The translations under genes were made by a program, and so were the position numbers. A DNA stretch of 64,000 nucleotides from RGUW01 sp040399325 (GTDB taxonomy: Bacteria > Cyanobacteriota > Cyanobacteriia > PCC-6307 > Cyanobiaceae). Positions within the stretch are counted from its first letter, which is position 1; the number at the start of each line of letters is the position of its first letter. Location of the stretch: NCBI GenBank assembly GCA_040399325.1, contig JBBASJ010000003.1, positions 9,397 through 73,396 of the forward strand, written 5' to 3'. Positions 19,333 to 27,411 of the stretch are shown piece by piece. Under the pieces are notes generated by a model, which saw only the letters and a list, made by a program, of their open reading frames with translations, made no database searches and was not told the origin of the DNA.

Positions 19333-20808
19333 ATGATCACCACAAAAATCAAAAAACTTGGCAGCCGGTCGTTCACAAAGGCAGTGGATTTCTTCAAAAG
19401 GCGAACCATTGCATCCCTGTTTCTACTGTTTTTCACAGGGATCAGCATTGCCACGGTCAACATGATTCACCTCTCGTCCGAACTCATCAATACACAGGCC
19501 CTGCAAAGCTCATTTTTATATGCAGATGCCCTACAACAGGCACGCACGCTTTACAATGAAGCCGTCGTTGACAAACTGAAAACCGAAGAGTCGATCAATA
19601 TCAACTACAATCATTTTGATCAAGCCAAGACAATTCCGTTTCCAGCAACGTTCCTGATCGAATTATCGGAGCGCATCAGCAAAGAGAATCTCGGCGTCTC
19701 CGTCAAACTCTTCAGCAACTATCCCTTTGCTTTTAGAAAAGCCCCCAATCCTCGGGATCCATTTGAACGCGAAGCGTTGGCATTTTTAGCCAAAAATCCT
19801 GATCAGCCATACACCAAGATCATGACAGTGAATGGCCAAAAAGTCTTTCGGTATGCACAAGCCGAAATCATGAAGTCCAGTTGCATTGCCTGCCACAATT
19901 CACATCCCCAAAGCACGAAACGAGACTGGAAAGTTGGGGACGTTCGAGGCGGCCTGGAAATCTCATCATCCATTGACTTTTTGGTCCAACAAAACAGAAA
20001 AGGCATCCTTTCGGGGGTAGCCATGATTTCAGGCCTGTTTGGGCTTGCGGGGATCGGAGTTTGGATTGTCTTCAACAGACTCAAGAAAGTCTCCATCGAG
20101 CTGGAACAGAAGGTCAAGATTCGAACGAAAGAGCTTTCACTTGCAAACGAATCGCTGAGCATAGAACAAGAGAAATCGAACAATCTGCTTTTAAATATTT
20201 TACCCAAACCTATTGTTGAGCGGCTTGAAGGGGGCGAGAAAAATATTTCAGACGCCTTTGCAGAAGTCAGCATATTGTTTGCTGATATCGTGAACTTTAC
20301 GCCCCTATCGCAGCGCGTGCAGCCCGCAGAACTGGTTGAAATACTAAATCAAATTTTTTGCATGTTCGATGATCTAAGCGCAAAACATGGCCTCGAAAAA
20401 ATCAAAACCATTGGCGATTGCTACATGGTTGCCAGCGGCCTGCCGGAAGCATGCCCAGACCACGCCGCGCGCATTGCTGACATGGCTCTCGGCATGCAGG
20501 ATGTGATCCGAACCATTGGAGCTGATCTCAAGATTGATTTGGACATCCGGATCGGCATCAACTCAGGACCGGTCGTTGCCGGTGTGATCGGCAAGAAAAA
20601 GTTTGTCTATGACCTTTGGGGCGATACCGTCAACGTGGCATCGCGCATGGAGTCCCATGCCGTCAACGGATCAATTCAAGTCTCTGAGTCAAGCTATCAG
20701 CTGCTCAAGCACGATTATCTGTTCGAAGAACGAGGCATGATTGCCATCAAGGGGAAAGGTGAAATGAAAGCCTACTTTCTCAAGTCAAAAATCAACGCCA
20801 TGAACTAG
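19333..20808 (+). CDS. Membrane adenylyl cyclase with c-type-haem sensor domain (DUF3365/Tll0287-like)
   Basis: 491 residues. TM1 is about residues 27-45; then an extracytoplasmic domain of ~180 residues with CxxCH at 184-188 (SSCIACHNSHPQS) in the arrangement of DUF3365/Tll0287-like haem domains; TM2 at ~226-246; a short coiled coil (250-285); and a class III cyclase domain. Metal-binding Asp318 is in LFADIVNFTPLS and Asp362 in KTIGDCYMVASGLP. The base-selecting residues are Lys358 and Asp427 (VYDLWGDTVNVASRME), the adenylyl-specific pair, with Asn434 and Arg438 for the transition state. So it should make cAMP in response to a redox or ligand signal outside. The gene is clearly A+T-richer than its neighbours, a sign of transfer. 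Confidence 0.9.
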   Translation: MITTKIKKLGSRSFTKAVDFFKRRTIASLFLLFFTGISIATVNMIHLSSELINTQALQSSFLYADALQQARTLYNEAVVDKLKTEESININYNHFDQAKTIPFPATFLIELSERISKENLGVSVKLFSNYPFAFRKAPNPRDPFEREALAFLAKNPDQPYTKIMTVNGQKVFRYAQAEIMKSSCIACHNSHPQSTKRDWKVGDVRGGLEISSSIDFLVQQNRKGILSGVAMISGLFGLAGIGVWIVFNRLKKVSIELEQKVKIRTKELSLANESLSIEQEKSNNLLLNILPKPIVERLEGGEKNISDAFAEVSILFADIVNFTPLSQRVQPAELVEILNQIFCMFDDLSAKHGLEKIKTIGDCYMVASGLPEACPDHAARIADMALGMQDVIRTIGADLKIDLDIRIGINSGPVVAGVIGKKKFVYDLWGDTVNVASRMESHAVNGSIQVSESSYQLLKHDYLFEERGMIAIKGKGEMKAYFLKSKINAMN

Positions 20809-20905
20809 TTCGCGGCAATTCAACTGTGGGTCGCCACGAAGACCTGGGTGCGGTCATCGTGGCGGCCTGCAACAGAGCAGGAGGCGGTCCTACGGATCAC
20901 CGGCT

Positions 20906-20937
20906 GACCCCAGGGAGTCACCCGAAACCCTGGGGTC
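20906..20937. repeat. 10-bp perfect inverted repeat after the cyclase gene
   Basis: GACCCCAGGG (20906-20915) and CCCTGGGGTC (20928-20937) pair perfectly around a 12-base loop. A second, 7-bp pair lies just before it (GCCACGA at 20833-20839 with TCGTGGC at 20857-20863). No T-run follows. The 269 bp between the cyclase stop and the tRNA contain no convincing gene; these hairpins could stabilise the cyclase mRNA end or be part of an RNA element. Confidence 0.45.
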
Positions 20938-21017
20938 CCTGGATGGGCGCGCAACCATGGCCAGACTGCGCTGGAGCAAGTCCAAACACATTGGACAACT
21001 CCCGGTGCGGGGCCAAC

Positions 21018-21046
21018 AAAAAAGCCGCCTCCCGTGGGAAGCGGCT
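21018..21046 (-). terminator. Intrinsic terminator of tRNA-Pro
   Basis: On the minus strand AGCCGCTTCCC and GGGAGGCGGCT form an 11-bp stem (one G-U) with a 2-base spacer (effectively a 4-base loop), followed directly by six T. It lies 32 bases downstream of the tRNA-Pro 3' end, the expected place. Confidence 0.85.
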
Positions 21047-21077
21047 CGAGAGCTGGAGTTTCAGGCCCTGATTGAAA

Positions 21078-21151
21078 TCGGAGCGGCGGGATTTGAACCC
21101 ACGACCCCCACTACCCCAAAGTGGTGCGCTACCAAGCTGCGCTACGCCCCG
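21078..21151 (-). tRNA. tRNA-Pro (anticodon GGG)
   Basis: The minus strand folds as a full cloverleaf: acceptor CGGGGCG/CGCTCCG, D arm GCGC AGCTTGGTA GCGC, anticodon stem CCACT/AGTGG around loop TTGGGGT (anticodon GGG), a 5-base variable region, T stem GTGGG/CCCGC with loop TTCAAAT, and discriminator A at 21078. CCA is not encoded, as usual in cyanobacteria. It reads CCC/CCU proline codons, which are common in this GC-rich genome. Confidence 0.95.
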
Positions 21152-21165
21152 GCAAACTGAAACTA

Positions 21166-21669
21166 TCACAACAGGGCCAGCACACCGGCCAGGGCCAGCA
21201 CCAGGCTGAACACCAACAGCACCAGGGCACCGGCGACCGTCAGACGCCGTGCGGTGGAGCGGCGGCGCAGGCGGGGCTCGGGCTCGTTCCCGGCCTCACG
21301 ACGCCGCCGGATCGCCTTGAGCAGCCGGGCCGAGAGGCGATCCCGCGACAGGGCGGCATAGCCCGGCACGTGCAGCTGCCGGGCCAGCAGCCGCAGCTCG
21401 GCCAGGCTCATCGCCGCCAGCTTGAGTTCGGGCAGGCGACGCCAGGCTCCGCTGGGGCCCGGCAGGGGGGCGGCCGTGGTGCCCTTGATCAAGCCCTGCA
21501 TGGCCCCGCTGGCCATCCATTCAGGAATGAGCACCACCAGCACCGCCAGCAGCCCATAGAGCTCCACCAACCCCCGGGGCAGCGGGTGCAGGGGTCTGTT
21601 CGGCTCGCGACCGCTCGGTCGATCCTCCGGCGGGGGCGGCGACAGTGTCGGCATCCGGGTCGGGCTCAC
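21166..21669 (-). CDS. Small two-TM protein with SAP-like helical motif
   Basis: 167 residues from GTG 21669, which overlaps the stop of the upstream small gene. TM1 is about residues 33-50 (LVELYGLLAVLVVLIP) and TM2 is at the C-terminus (TVAGALVLLVFSLVLALAGVL). Between them the segment SLAELRLLARQLHVPGYAAL followed by SRDRLSARLLKAI resembles a SAP / Rho-N-type helix-extended-helix that often binds nucleic acid. Arg-rich stretch after it. Last gene of a tight four-gene run headed by msrA. Exact role unknown. Confidence 0.65.
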   Translation of the reverse strand: MSPTRMPTLSPPPPEDRPSGREPNRPLHPLPRGLVELYGLLAVLVVLIPEWMASGAMQGLIKGTTAAPLPGPSGAWRRLPELKLAAMSLAELRLLARQLHVPGYAALSRDRLSARLLKAIRRRREAGNEPEPRLRRRSTARRLTVAGALVLLVFSLVLALAGVLALL

Positions 21670-21869
21670 TAACTGCGCTCAGGGGAGTCTGATCCGGCCG
21701 GCAAGGCAGCAGGCACGGTCGCAACAGGCTGTCGCTGGATGGGGGTCTGGCGCCACTGCAGCGGGGGCTCCCCCGGGGCCAGCCGCACGCTCCAGAAGGC
21801 CAGCGCAAAGCAGATCCCGATGGTCACCAGGATCGCGGTCAAGACGACGCGGTCGGGCAAGGGGGTCAT
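21669..21869 (-). CDS. Small single-TM protein
   Basis: 66 residues from ATG 21869, which overlaps the upstream stop as TGATG; the frame opens eight codons earlier at 21893. One clear transmembrane helix (VVLTAILVTIGICFALAFWS) near the N-terminus and a Pro/Gln/Ala-rich tail. Its start and stop codons overlap those of both neighbours, so it is translationally coupled with them. No family recognised. Confidence 0.6.
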   Translation of the reverse strand: MTPLPDRVVLTAILVTIGICFALAFWSVRLAPGEPPLQWRQTPIQRQPVATVPAALPAGSDSPERS

Positions 21870-22201
21870 CAGACGCTCTCGGTGCGCATGCAACTGGTGC
21901 GGTTGGGCAGCTGCTCCAGGATGAGCTGGTCTCCCCTGAGGATCAAGGTCATCAGCTCATTGCGGTAGACGATGCCGGTAATCGGTTCCTGGCCGGGCGT
22001 GTTCTGCTGGGCACGGAACAGCGTGGTGCGGTACCGGCCGGCAAGCAGCGAAGCCTGGGCATCGTTGCGTTCGACAACCACCTGGGCCCGGTCTGAACAG
22101 AGGTAGGTCTCCTTGATGGCGTAGTCCTCCCACCAGGGAGACCCCATGGCCAGCGTCAAGCCAGCCCAGATGGCGAGAGCAGGCCCCATGGCCGCCGTCA
22201 C
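21869..22201 (-). CDS. Small exported protein, MliC-like pattern
   Basis: 110 residues from GTG 22201, overlapping the msrA stop as GTGA. The N-terminus is a signal-peptide-like hydrophobic stretch (ALAIWAGLTLAMGS). The rest has two cysteines (YLCSDRAQVVVER and NRTSCMRTE) that bracket beta strands, an arrangement that recalls the MliC lysozyme-inhibitor fold: an early Cys, an 'RNELMTLILRGDQLILEQL' strand pair and a final Cys. The likeness is weak and I regard it as a hint only. Genomic coupling with msrA suggests an envelope-stress role. Confidence 0.6.
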   Translation of the reverse strand: MTAAMGPALAIWAGLTLAMGSPWWEDYAIKETYLCSDRAQVVVERNDAQASLLAGRYRTTLFRAQQNTPGQEPITGIVYRNELMTLILRGDQLILEQLPNRTSCMRTESV

Positions 22202-22911
22202 ATCACAGCGATGGGTGCATTGTCACCCCGCAGCACGCAATGGGGAATGCTCCAGTCGAAGGCCTGCCACACCGTGGGATCGAGGCGGAACACCGACCCT
22301 GCAAACGGCTCCAGTCGCACACCGCTGGGCTGGGCCGAGCAGTAGGGCCGGCTGCCGGGCTTGGCCAGGTACTGCTGGTGGTACGGCTCAGCCCAATGGA
22401 ATTTCACCCCCTGGGCGATCTCGGTGGTAATCGGGCCAAACCCTGCCGCACTCAGCTGGCCTTGGTACTGCTCGCGGCTCGCCTCGGCCAGGGCCAGCAG
22501 GTCAGGATCCGCCACAAACACGCAGGAGCGGTACTGACTGCCCCGGTCGTTGCCCTGGCGATCGCCCTGGGTGGGGTCATGACACTCCCAGAACAGCTTC
22601 AGCAGGTCGCTGAAATGGATCCGGCTCCCATCCCAGACCACGCGCACCACCTCGGCATGGCCAGTGCGGCCACTGCAGACCTGCTCATAGGTGGGGTCGG
22701 CGGTCTGACCGCCGGCATAGCCGACCGCCGTGGAGACGACCCCCGGCAGGCGCCAGAAGCCTTTTTCGGCGCCCCAGAAGCAGCCGCAGCCGAACAGGGC
22801 TTCGCCCTGCCCGTCTGCCGGGGCCGCCGTGATCGAAGTGCCCAGCAACACATGACGCTGTTCGGCAGCCGGAGGGCCTGCGGGAGTGCGGTTGGAGCCG
22901 AAGCCGAACAC
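22198..22911 (-). CDS. msrA: Peptide methionine sulfoxide reductase A
   Basis: 237 residues from GTG 22911; a TTG at 22926 is an alternative start. Reduces methionine-S-sulfoxide in proteins. The catalytic motif is FGCGCFWGAEKGFW, and the following blocks TAVGYAGGQTADPTYEQVC, SGRTGHAEVVRVVW, HDPTQGDRQGNDRGSQYRS and FHWAEPYHQQYLAKPG are canonical. It has an extra ~45 residues before the MsrA core. It heads a run of four genes with overlapping stops and starts (msrA, MliC-like, small TM, SAP-like TM), pointing to an envelope oxidative-repair operon. Confidence 0.95.
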   Translation of the reverse strand: MFGFGSNRTPAGPPAAEQRHVLLGTSITAAPADGQGEALFGCGCFWGAEKGFWRLPGVVSTAVGYAGGQTADPTYEQVCSGRTGHAEVVRVVWDGSRIHFSDLLKLFWECHDPTQGDRQGNDRGSQYRSCVFVADPDLLALAEASREQYQGQLSAAGFGPITTEIAQGVKFHWAEPYHQQYLAKPGSRPYCSAQPSGVRLEPFAGSVFRLDPTVWQAFDWSIPHCVLRGDNAPIAVM

Positions 22912-22938
22912 AGCGTCGTCTATCAATGGAACAAGAAG

Positions 22939-24660
22939 CTAGGCAAGACCAAGCGCTGACTGCAACGGCTGCAGACCACCCTGATTGAGAATGGCATCTC
23001 TGAATAGAGTGTAATTTTCACTGTATTCATCAAGAATCGCTGCGCTCACCGGCGCAGCATTGGAGTCTTTGTTGTTGCTCGCGAACAACTGCACACGTCC
23101 CGTTTGTCCACCTTTGATCCCAAATGTCGGATTGTCGACGGTTGTGACGTTGAGGTCGTAATACGCGATTTCACTGCCGCCCTTGCTGTAGGTCCACTCG
23201 GGCTGTTCACCGAACCAGGCGGCGTGATCAAAAATCCTGGCTGAAGGAACAGGCACCTGGAAACCACCGATGCCATCAAAGGTGACCAGCGGGCCATCCT
23301 GATTGGGTCCCGTCATGCTGCCAAACAGGTTGGCCACATCCGAGGGGACCCAGAACGAACTCAGATCGCTTGCCTTCGGGCCTACCTGCAGGCGCACCCC
23401 GGTGAGCGGGTCAATGGTGCCGTTCTTGAACAGCGTCAGATTGAACGGCTTGCTGGTCCCTTCCGTATCCTGAATATGGCGCACGATGAAGGCCGCTGCC
23501 GTGTTGTCGGTGAAGCCACCATCGGCCAGTCGTGTCATGCCGGTGCTGCTGTAGAGGCGCATCAGCTCTTCAACACTGGTGCCACCCCGGCGTGACGGTG
23601 TGGGCAGCACCTTGGGCATCGCAAGCGTCCCCTGGCCCAACGAGGCCAGCGGTGCCATGTCTCTGGCGGTCGACGCCACGGTGTTGGCGATGGCTTGAAC
23701 ACCGACGGCATCCAGGGTCTTGACCGCCGCCAGGTGGGCCAACGCCGACGACGAAGCTGTGGTCGCATCCACCACCGACAGACCCGACTTGAAGGAAGCC
23801 GTAACGGGTTGCTTCAGCGAGGGAAGCGACGAGAACAACTTGTTGTTGTTGAGGTCAAGCGACACATCACCGGCACCGAAGAATGCCGAAGCCACCGGAG
23901 AACCTGCGCCCTCCTGAACATCACTCAGGAAAAACAGAGGTGTCATCATCCCCTGCGGTGGTGCCTGGGCTGCGCTCAACGGCGTAGCGCTAAAGATCTT
24001 GTTCTGCAGCAGACCGATGTTGTCGAGCACCACGGGTGTGGTCTGGGCCGAGGCAACAATCAGCAGGTCCTTGCCGGCAGCCCAACCCTGCCGCGCTGCA
24101 TCGAGCCCTTTGCTTCCCAGATCGGCCAGCATGTTGTAGGGCTGAAACACAAACTTGTCGGTGAAGTTTCTCCAGCTCAACTGGGCCTCACCGGCTGCAC
24201 CTGCCAGACCCAACAGATAACCGGCCTGCTGGAGCGAGGTCTTCAAGGACTGCGGCAACGCATCGATGGCGGTCTGCAGCCAGTCCGGGATCGCGGGAGT
24301 CGTGGCCTTGAACAGGGTGGCGACCTGGCCGTTGTAACCCGTGCTGTTGTATTGGTCGCGGGCCGAGGCCTGCTCAAGCCCCGCCAGGAACGGTTGCGAA
24401 TAGGCCAGATGGCTCAGGAACCACGAGCCCCCCGAATTGGCGGCGATGCCTTTGACCGCCCCCATCAAGGTTGCGAGATCGCCCGTCTGCCCCTTGCTGC
24501 TGAGTCCATCGAGGCCCCCGGCAATCAGCCCCGCCAGCGATGAATGGGAATTCCAGCCACCACCACTGAAGGCCACATAGCGGGTGGGCAGCGCAGGCAC
24601 CCCAGGAGCAGGGGCTTGCCCAGCGTTGGCGGAGGTGGGTTGTCCAGTGGGTTTGGCCAT
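22939..24660 (-). CDS. Phospholipase-like protein with cPLA2/lysophospholipase-type Ser-Asp dyad
   Basis: 573 residues. The early block RYVAFSGGGWNSHSSLAGLI (28-47) matches the oxyanion-hole glycine motif of the cPLA2/PLB fold, ANSGGSWFLSHL (74-85) gives the nucleophile Ser76 in the GxSGGSW-like context, and RLADGGFTDNTAAAF (377-391) supplies the second dyad member, Asp380, in the DGG pattern. Length also suits fungal-type lysophospholipases. There is no signal peptide or membrane segment; the first 25 residues are Pro/Ala-rich. It should be a lipid acyl hydrolase. Family members of this type are rare in cyanobacteria in my knowledge. It could alternatively be exported by a leaderless route. 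It stands alone between msrA and a small membrane protein. Confidence 0.7.
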   Translation of the reverse strand: MAKPTGQPTSANAGQAPAPGVPALPTRYVAFSGGGWNSHSSLAGLIAGGLDGLSSKGQTGDLATLMGAVKGIAANSGGSWFLSHLAYSQPFLAGLEQASARDQYNSTGYNGQVATLFKATTPAIPDWLQTAIDALPQSLKTSLQQAGYLLGLAGAAGEAQLSWRNFTDKFVFQPYNMLADLGSKGLDAARQGWAAGKDLLIVASAQTTPVVLDNIGLLQNKIFSATPLSAAQAPPQGMMTPLFFLSDVQEGAGSPVASAFFGAGDVSLDLNNNKLFSSLPSLKQPVTASFKSGLSVVDATTASSSALAHLAAVKTLDAVGVQAIANTVASTARDMAPLASLGQGTLAMPKVLPTPSRRGGTSVEELMRLYSSTGMTRLADGGFTDNTAAAFIVRHIQDTEGTSKPFNLTLFKNGTIDPLTGVRLQVGPKASDLSSFWVPSDVANLFGSMTGPNQDGPLVTFDGIGGFQVPVPSARIFDHAAWFGEQPEWTYSKGGSEIAYYDLNVTTVDNPTFGIKGGQTGRVQLFASNNKDSNAAPVSAAILDEYSENYTLFRDAILNQGGLQPLQSALGLA

Positions 24661-24741
24661 GGCCCAGGCTCATCGGGATGCAGTGCGAGTATCGGCGCTC
24701 CCGATCGCCTGTGCATCACCCAGGTGAGTGGCGACGCCTGT

Positions 24742-25017
24742 CTAGCGCTCGGCGGGCACCAGGGCGATGTGATTGAGCAGCGTCGTGGTGAAGGCGAACA
24801 GCAGGAACGGCAGCGACAGCACCAGGATCAGGCCCACGCCCACCAGGGCGAACAGGGGCCGGCTGGCGCCCATCAGGGCCAGACCCGCCGCCAGACTCAC
24901 GAAGATCACGGCCATCCAGATCAGAATCTGGGCATAGATGTCGCCGAAGGTGAGCGTGCAGCGCAGCTGATAAGGCTGCCCGCGACGCTGTGGATCATCG
25001 GGGGCTGACGGGGCCAT
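24742..25017 (-). CDS. Small two-TM membrane protein
   Basis: 91 residues from ATG 25017 (the frame opens at 25059). Hydrophilic start (SAPDDPQRRGQPYQLRCTL), then two strong hydrophobic segments, ILIWMAVIFVSLAAGLALMG and LFALVGVGLILVLSLPFLLF. Looks like a cyanobacterial conserved inner-membrane protein; no named family recognised. It is downstream of the ABC exporter gene on the same strand, with about 105 bp between them. Confidence 0.6.
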   Translation of the reverse strand: MAPSAPDDPQRRGQPYQLRCTLTFGDIYAQILIWMAVIFVSLAAGLALMGASRPLFALVGVGLILVLSLPFLLFAFTTTLLNHIALVPAER

Positions 25018-25122
25018 GGACGGGTACCAGAAACAGCGGACTGTCTCCAGGTAAGCCACGACGCAGGCATCTGTCCGCCCGGCGCAACACTCCGTTCAGA
25101 GGGGGGGGCGCCAAGTGGCAGA

Positions 25123-26883
25123 TCAACCTGCCCCTGCAACACCCTGCAACTGCTGATCGACCTGCTGGCGCTCCCACAGGCGGCGATAGGTGCCGTCGAC
25201 CGCCACCAGGTCCTGGTGTCGTCCCTGCTGCACCAGCTGTCCGTTGTCGAGCACCAGCACGCGGTCGGCGGCAGCCGCGGCCGAAAGCTGGTGGCTGATC
25301 ATCAGCACCGTGCGCCCCTGCTGGCTGCGCACTGAAGCCAGGATGCCCGCTGCCGTGGTGTTGTCGACGCTCGCCAGGGCGTCGTCGAGCACCAGCAGTG
25401 GGGCCTGCAACAACAGGGCCCGCCCCAGGGCCGTGCGCTGGCGCTGGCCGCCGCTCAGGGTGATGCCGCGCTCGCCGACCAGGGTCTGATAGCCATCGGG
25501 GAACCCCTTGATGTCGGCCGCAAGCCGGGCCTGGACCGCCACCGATTCAACCTGCTCGGGCGAGGCCTCGGGATCGCCGTACCGAAGGTTGTCGGCCAGG
25601 GTGGCCGTGAACAGGTAGCCCTCCTGGGGCACCAGCGCCACCTGGCTGCGCAGGTCCTCGAGCCGCAGGGCCGTGGCATCGACCCCATCGACGAACAACT
25701 GGCCGGCTCCGATCTCGACCATGCGGCCGAAGGCGCGGGCCAGGGTGGTTTTGCCGCACCCGACCGGACCCACCACAGCCACCAGTTCGCCGGGCTCCAG
25801 GACAAAACTGACACCCGCCAGCGCAGGCCGGCTGGCCCCTGGATAATGCACCGTGAGACCACGGGCCTCGACCCGCCCACGGCGTGGAGCGGCTGCCGCG
25901 ACAGGCTGGGCAGGCGACTGGATGCGCGGCACCCGGGAGAGCAGGTCCTCGACCCGCTCGAGGCTGACCTGACCGGTCTGAAACGTGTTGAGGGTGAAGC
26001 CCAACAGCGCGGTCGGAAACACCAGCCTCTCGACATAGAGGATCAACGCCACCAGATCGCCGATCGAGAGCCGGCCGCTGGCCAGCTGACCACTGCCGAG
26101 CGCCAGCAGCAGCAGCAGGCTCAGCGATGAAATGCCCTCGAGCAACGGAAACAGGGTGCTGCGGGTGCGCGCCAGATTGAGGGCCGCATCGCGGTAAACG
26201 CGGTTGCGCCCGGCGAAGGCGGCCTGCTCGGTGACCTCCTGGCCATAGATCTTGATGGCGCTGATGCCGCTGAGGTCTTCCTGCACCAGATCACTGAGAT
26301 CGGCGAGGGCCTCCTGCTGGCGTCGCTGCTGGCGCATCATGCGACCGCCGAACAGGCGCACCACCATGAGCATCAGCGGGTAGAGGGCCACCGCCGCCAG
26401 GCTCAGCCACGGGTCGATGCTCACCATGGCCGGCAGGGTGAGGGCATAGGCCAGCACCGTGTTGGTGAGGCTGAGCACCGCAAAGCCCAGCAGCCGCCTG
26501 ACGTTCTCCACGTCACTGGTGGCGCGGCTGATCACCTCGCCGCTGCCGGTGCTCTGCACCCAGCCCGGTTCCTGGCAGAGCAGATGGTCGAAGATCCGCT
26601 GCTTGAGATCGGCCTCCACCTGGCGGCCGACCCCGAACACCAGCATGCGGGAGTACAGCCGCACCGCCCCCATGAGCGTGGCCAGCGCCACGATCAACAG
26701 CGCCTGATGCAGCACATCGGCGAGGGCGAAGCCGTCCTGCAGGTCATCCACCACCCGGCGGACCAGCAGGGGGATGGTGACGCTGAGCAGGTTGACCACC
26801 ACCAGCGCCGCCATGCCCAGCAGCACCACGCGGCGGTGGGGCCGCAGGTAACGAAGAATCAGAGCCAGCCGCGGAGCAGCCAT
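25123..26883 (-). CDS. ABC transporter, fused permease-ATPase (exporter type)
   Basis: 586 residues. N-terminal ABC_membrane domain with six hydrophobic segments (about 1-310) followed by a nucleotide-binding domain: Walker A VGPVGCGKTTLARAF, Q-loop VALVPQEGYLFTATLADNL, signature GITLSGGQRQRTALGRALL, Walker B LLVLDDALASVDNTT and the switch His in MISHQLSAAA. One half-transporter per gene, so it works as a homodimer or with a partner elsewhere. The type exports lipids, peptides or drugs; the substrate is not readable. Confidence 0.92.
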   Translation of the reverse strand: MAAPRLALILRYLRPHRRVVLLGMAALVVVNLLSVTIPLLVRRVVDDLQDGFALADVLHQALLIVALATLMGAVRLYSRMLVFGVGRQVEADLKQRIFDHLLCQEPGWVQSTGSGEVISRATSDVENVRRLLGFAVLSLTNTVLAYALTLPAMVSIDPWLSLAAVALYPLMLMVVRLFGGRMMRQQRRQQEALADLSDLVQEDLSGISAIKIYGQEVTEQAAFAGRNRVYRDAALNLARTRSTLFPLLEGISSLSLLLLLALGSGQLASGRLSIGDLVALILYVERLVFPTALLGFTLNTFQTGQVSLERVEDLLSRVPRIQSPAQPVAAAAPRRGRVEARGLTVHYPGASRPALAGVSFVLEPGELVAVVGPVGCGKTTLARAFGRMVEIGAGQLFVDGVDATALRLEDLRSQVALVPQEGYLFTATLADNLRYGDPEASPEQVESVAVQARLAADIKGFPDGYQTLVGERGITLSGGQRQRTALGRALLLQAPLLVLDDALASVDNTTAAGILASVRSQQGRTVLMISHQLSAAAAADRVLVLDNGQLVQQGRHQDLVAVDGTYRRLWERQQVDQQLQGVAGAG

Positions 26884-26938
26884 CGGCGACGTCGGGGCGG
26901 CAGAGTCATCGCCAACCTAAAGACCGGCGGCCGGCACC

Positions 26939-27250
26939 ATGAGCAACGGCGAGCAGACCCATCCACTCCATGCCGCCGATCGGCAGACGGTGGATCGCCT
27001 GCTGGCCGCTCAGCAACCCACGGATGCCGACCTGGTCGATGCCGCACGGCTGCTGATGCGCTACCAGGGCTTCCCCGGCGCCCGGGACCTGCAGGACGAC
27101 CTGGCCAAGATCCTGCGGCTGTGGCAGTTGACGCGGGACGCGCTGCACAGCCGCACCCGGGCGATCTGGGCCACCGGGTACAGACCCGCGCCTGATGGAG
27201 CCGACGCCGTGGGTTCGGGCTTCGATACCACTGATCAGGACAACGCCTGA
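26939..27250 (+). CDS. DUF3288 family protein
   Basis: 103 residues. Recognisable DUF3288 layout of cyanobacteria: THPLHAADRQTVDRLLAAQ, then DLVDAARLLMRYQGFPGARD and DDLAKILRLWQLTRDAL. Soluble, helical, function unknown. It is divergent from the ABC transporter (55 bp spacer) and followed by an intrinsic terminator, so it is a single-gene unit. Confidence 0.8.
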   Translation: MSNGEQTHPLHAADRQTVDRLLAAQQPTDADLVDAARLLMRYQGFPGARDLQDDLAKILRLWQLTRDALHSRTRAIWATGYRPAPDGADAVGSGFDTTDQDNA

Positions 27251-27332
27251 CAGCGGGCCGGCGCAACCCAGCGTCTGCCCCCCTCGCCAAGAGCACCCTT
27301 TTCAGGTGATAGTGGATCCGTCCCCATCACCC

Positions 27333-27363
27333 AGCCCGGCGTGCCCTGCACCCGGGCTTTTTT
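27333..27363 (+). terminator. Intrinsic terminator after the DUF3288 gene
   Basis: AGCCCGG (27333-27339) pairs with CCGGGCT (27352-27358) around a 12-base loop and is followed by six T (27358-27363). It lies 83 bases after the DUF3288 stop and 49 bases before trpD. Confidence 0.8.
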
Positions 27364-27411
27364 CTGGCTGTTCAGCCTGGCTGATCAGCCACACACCGCT
27401 CCCACCCAGCC

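Noticed and set aside
20918..21169. 83-codon ORF over the tRNA-Pro gene
   Set aside because: The frame reads through the tRNA and its terminator, so it is a by-product of those elements.
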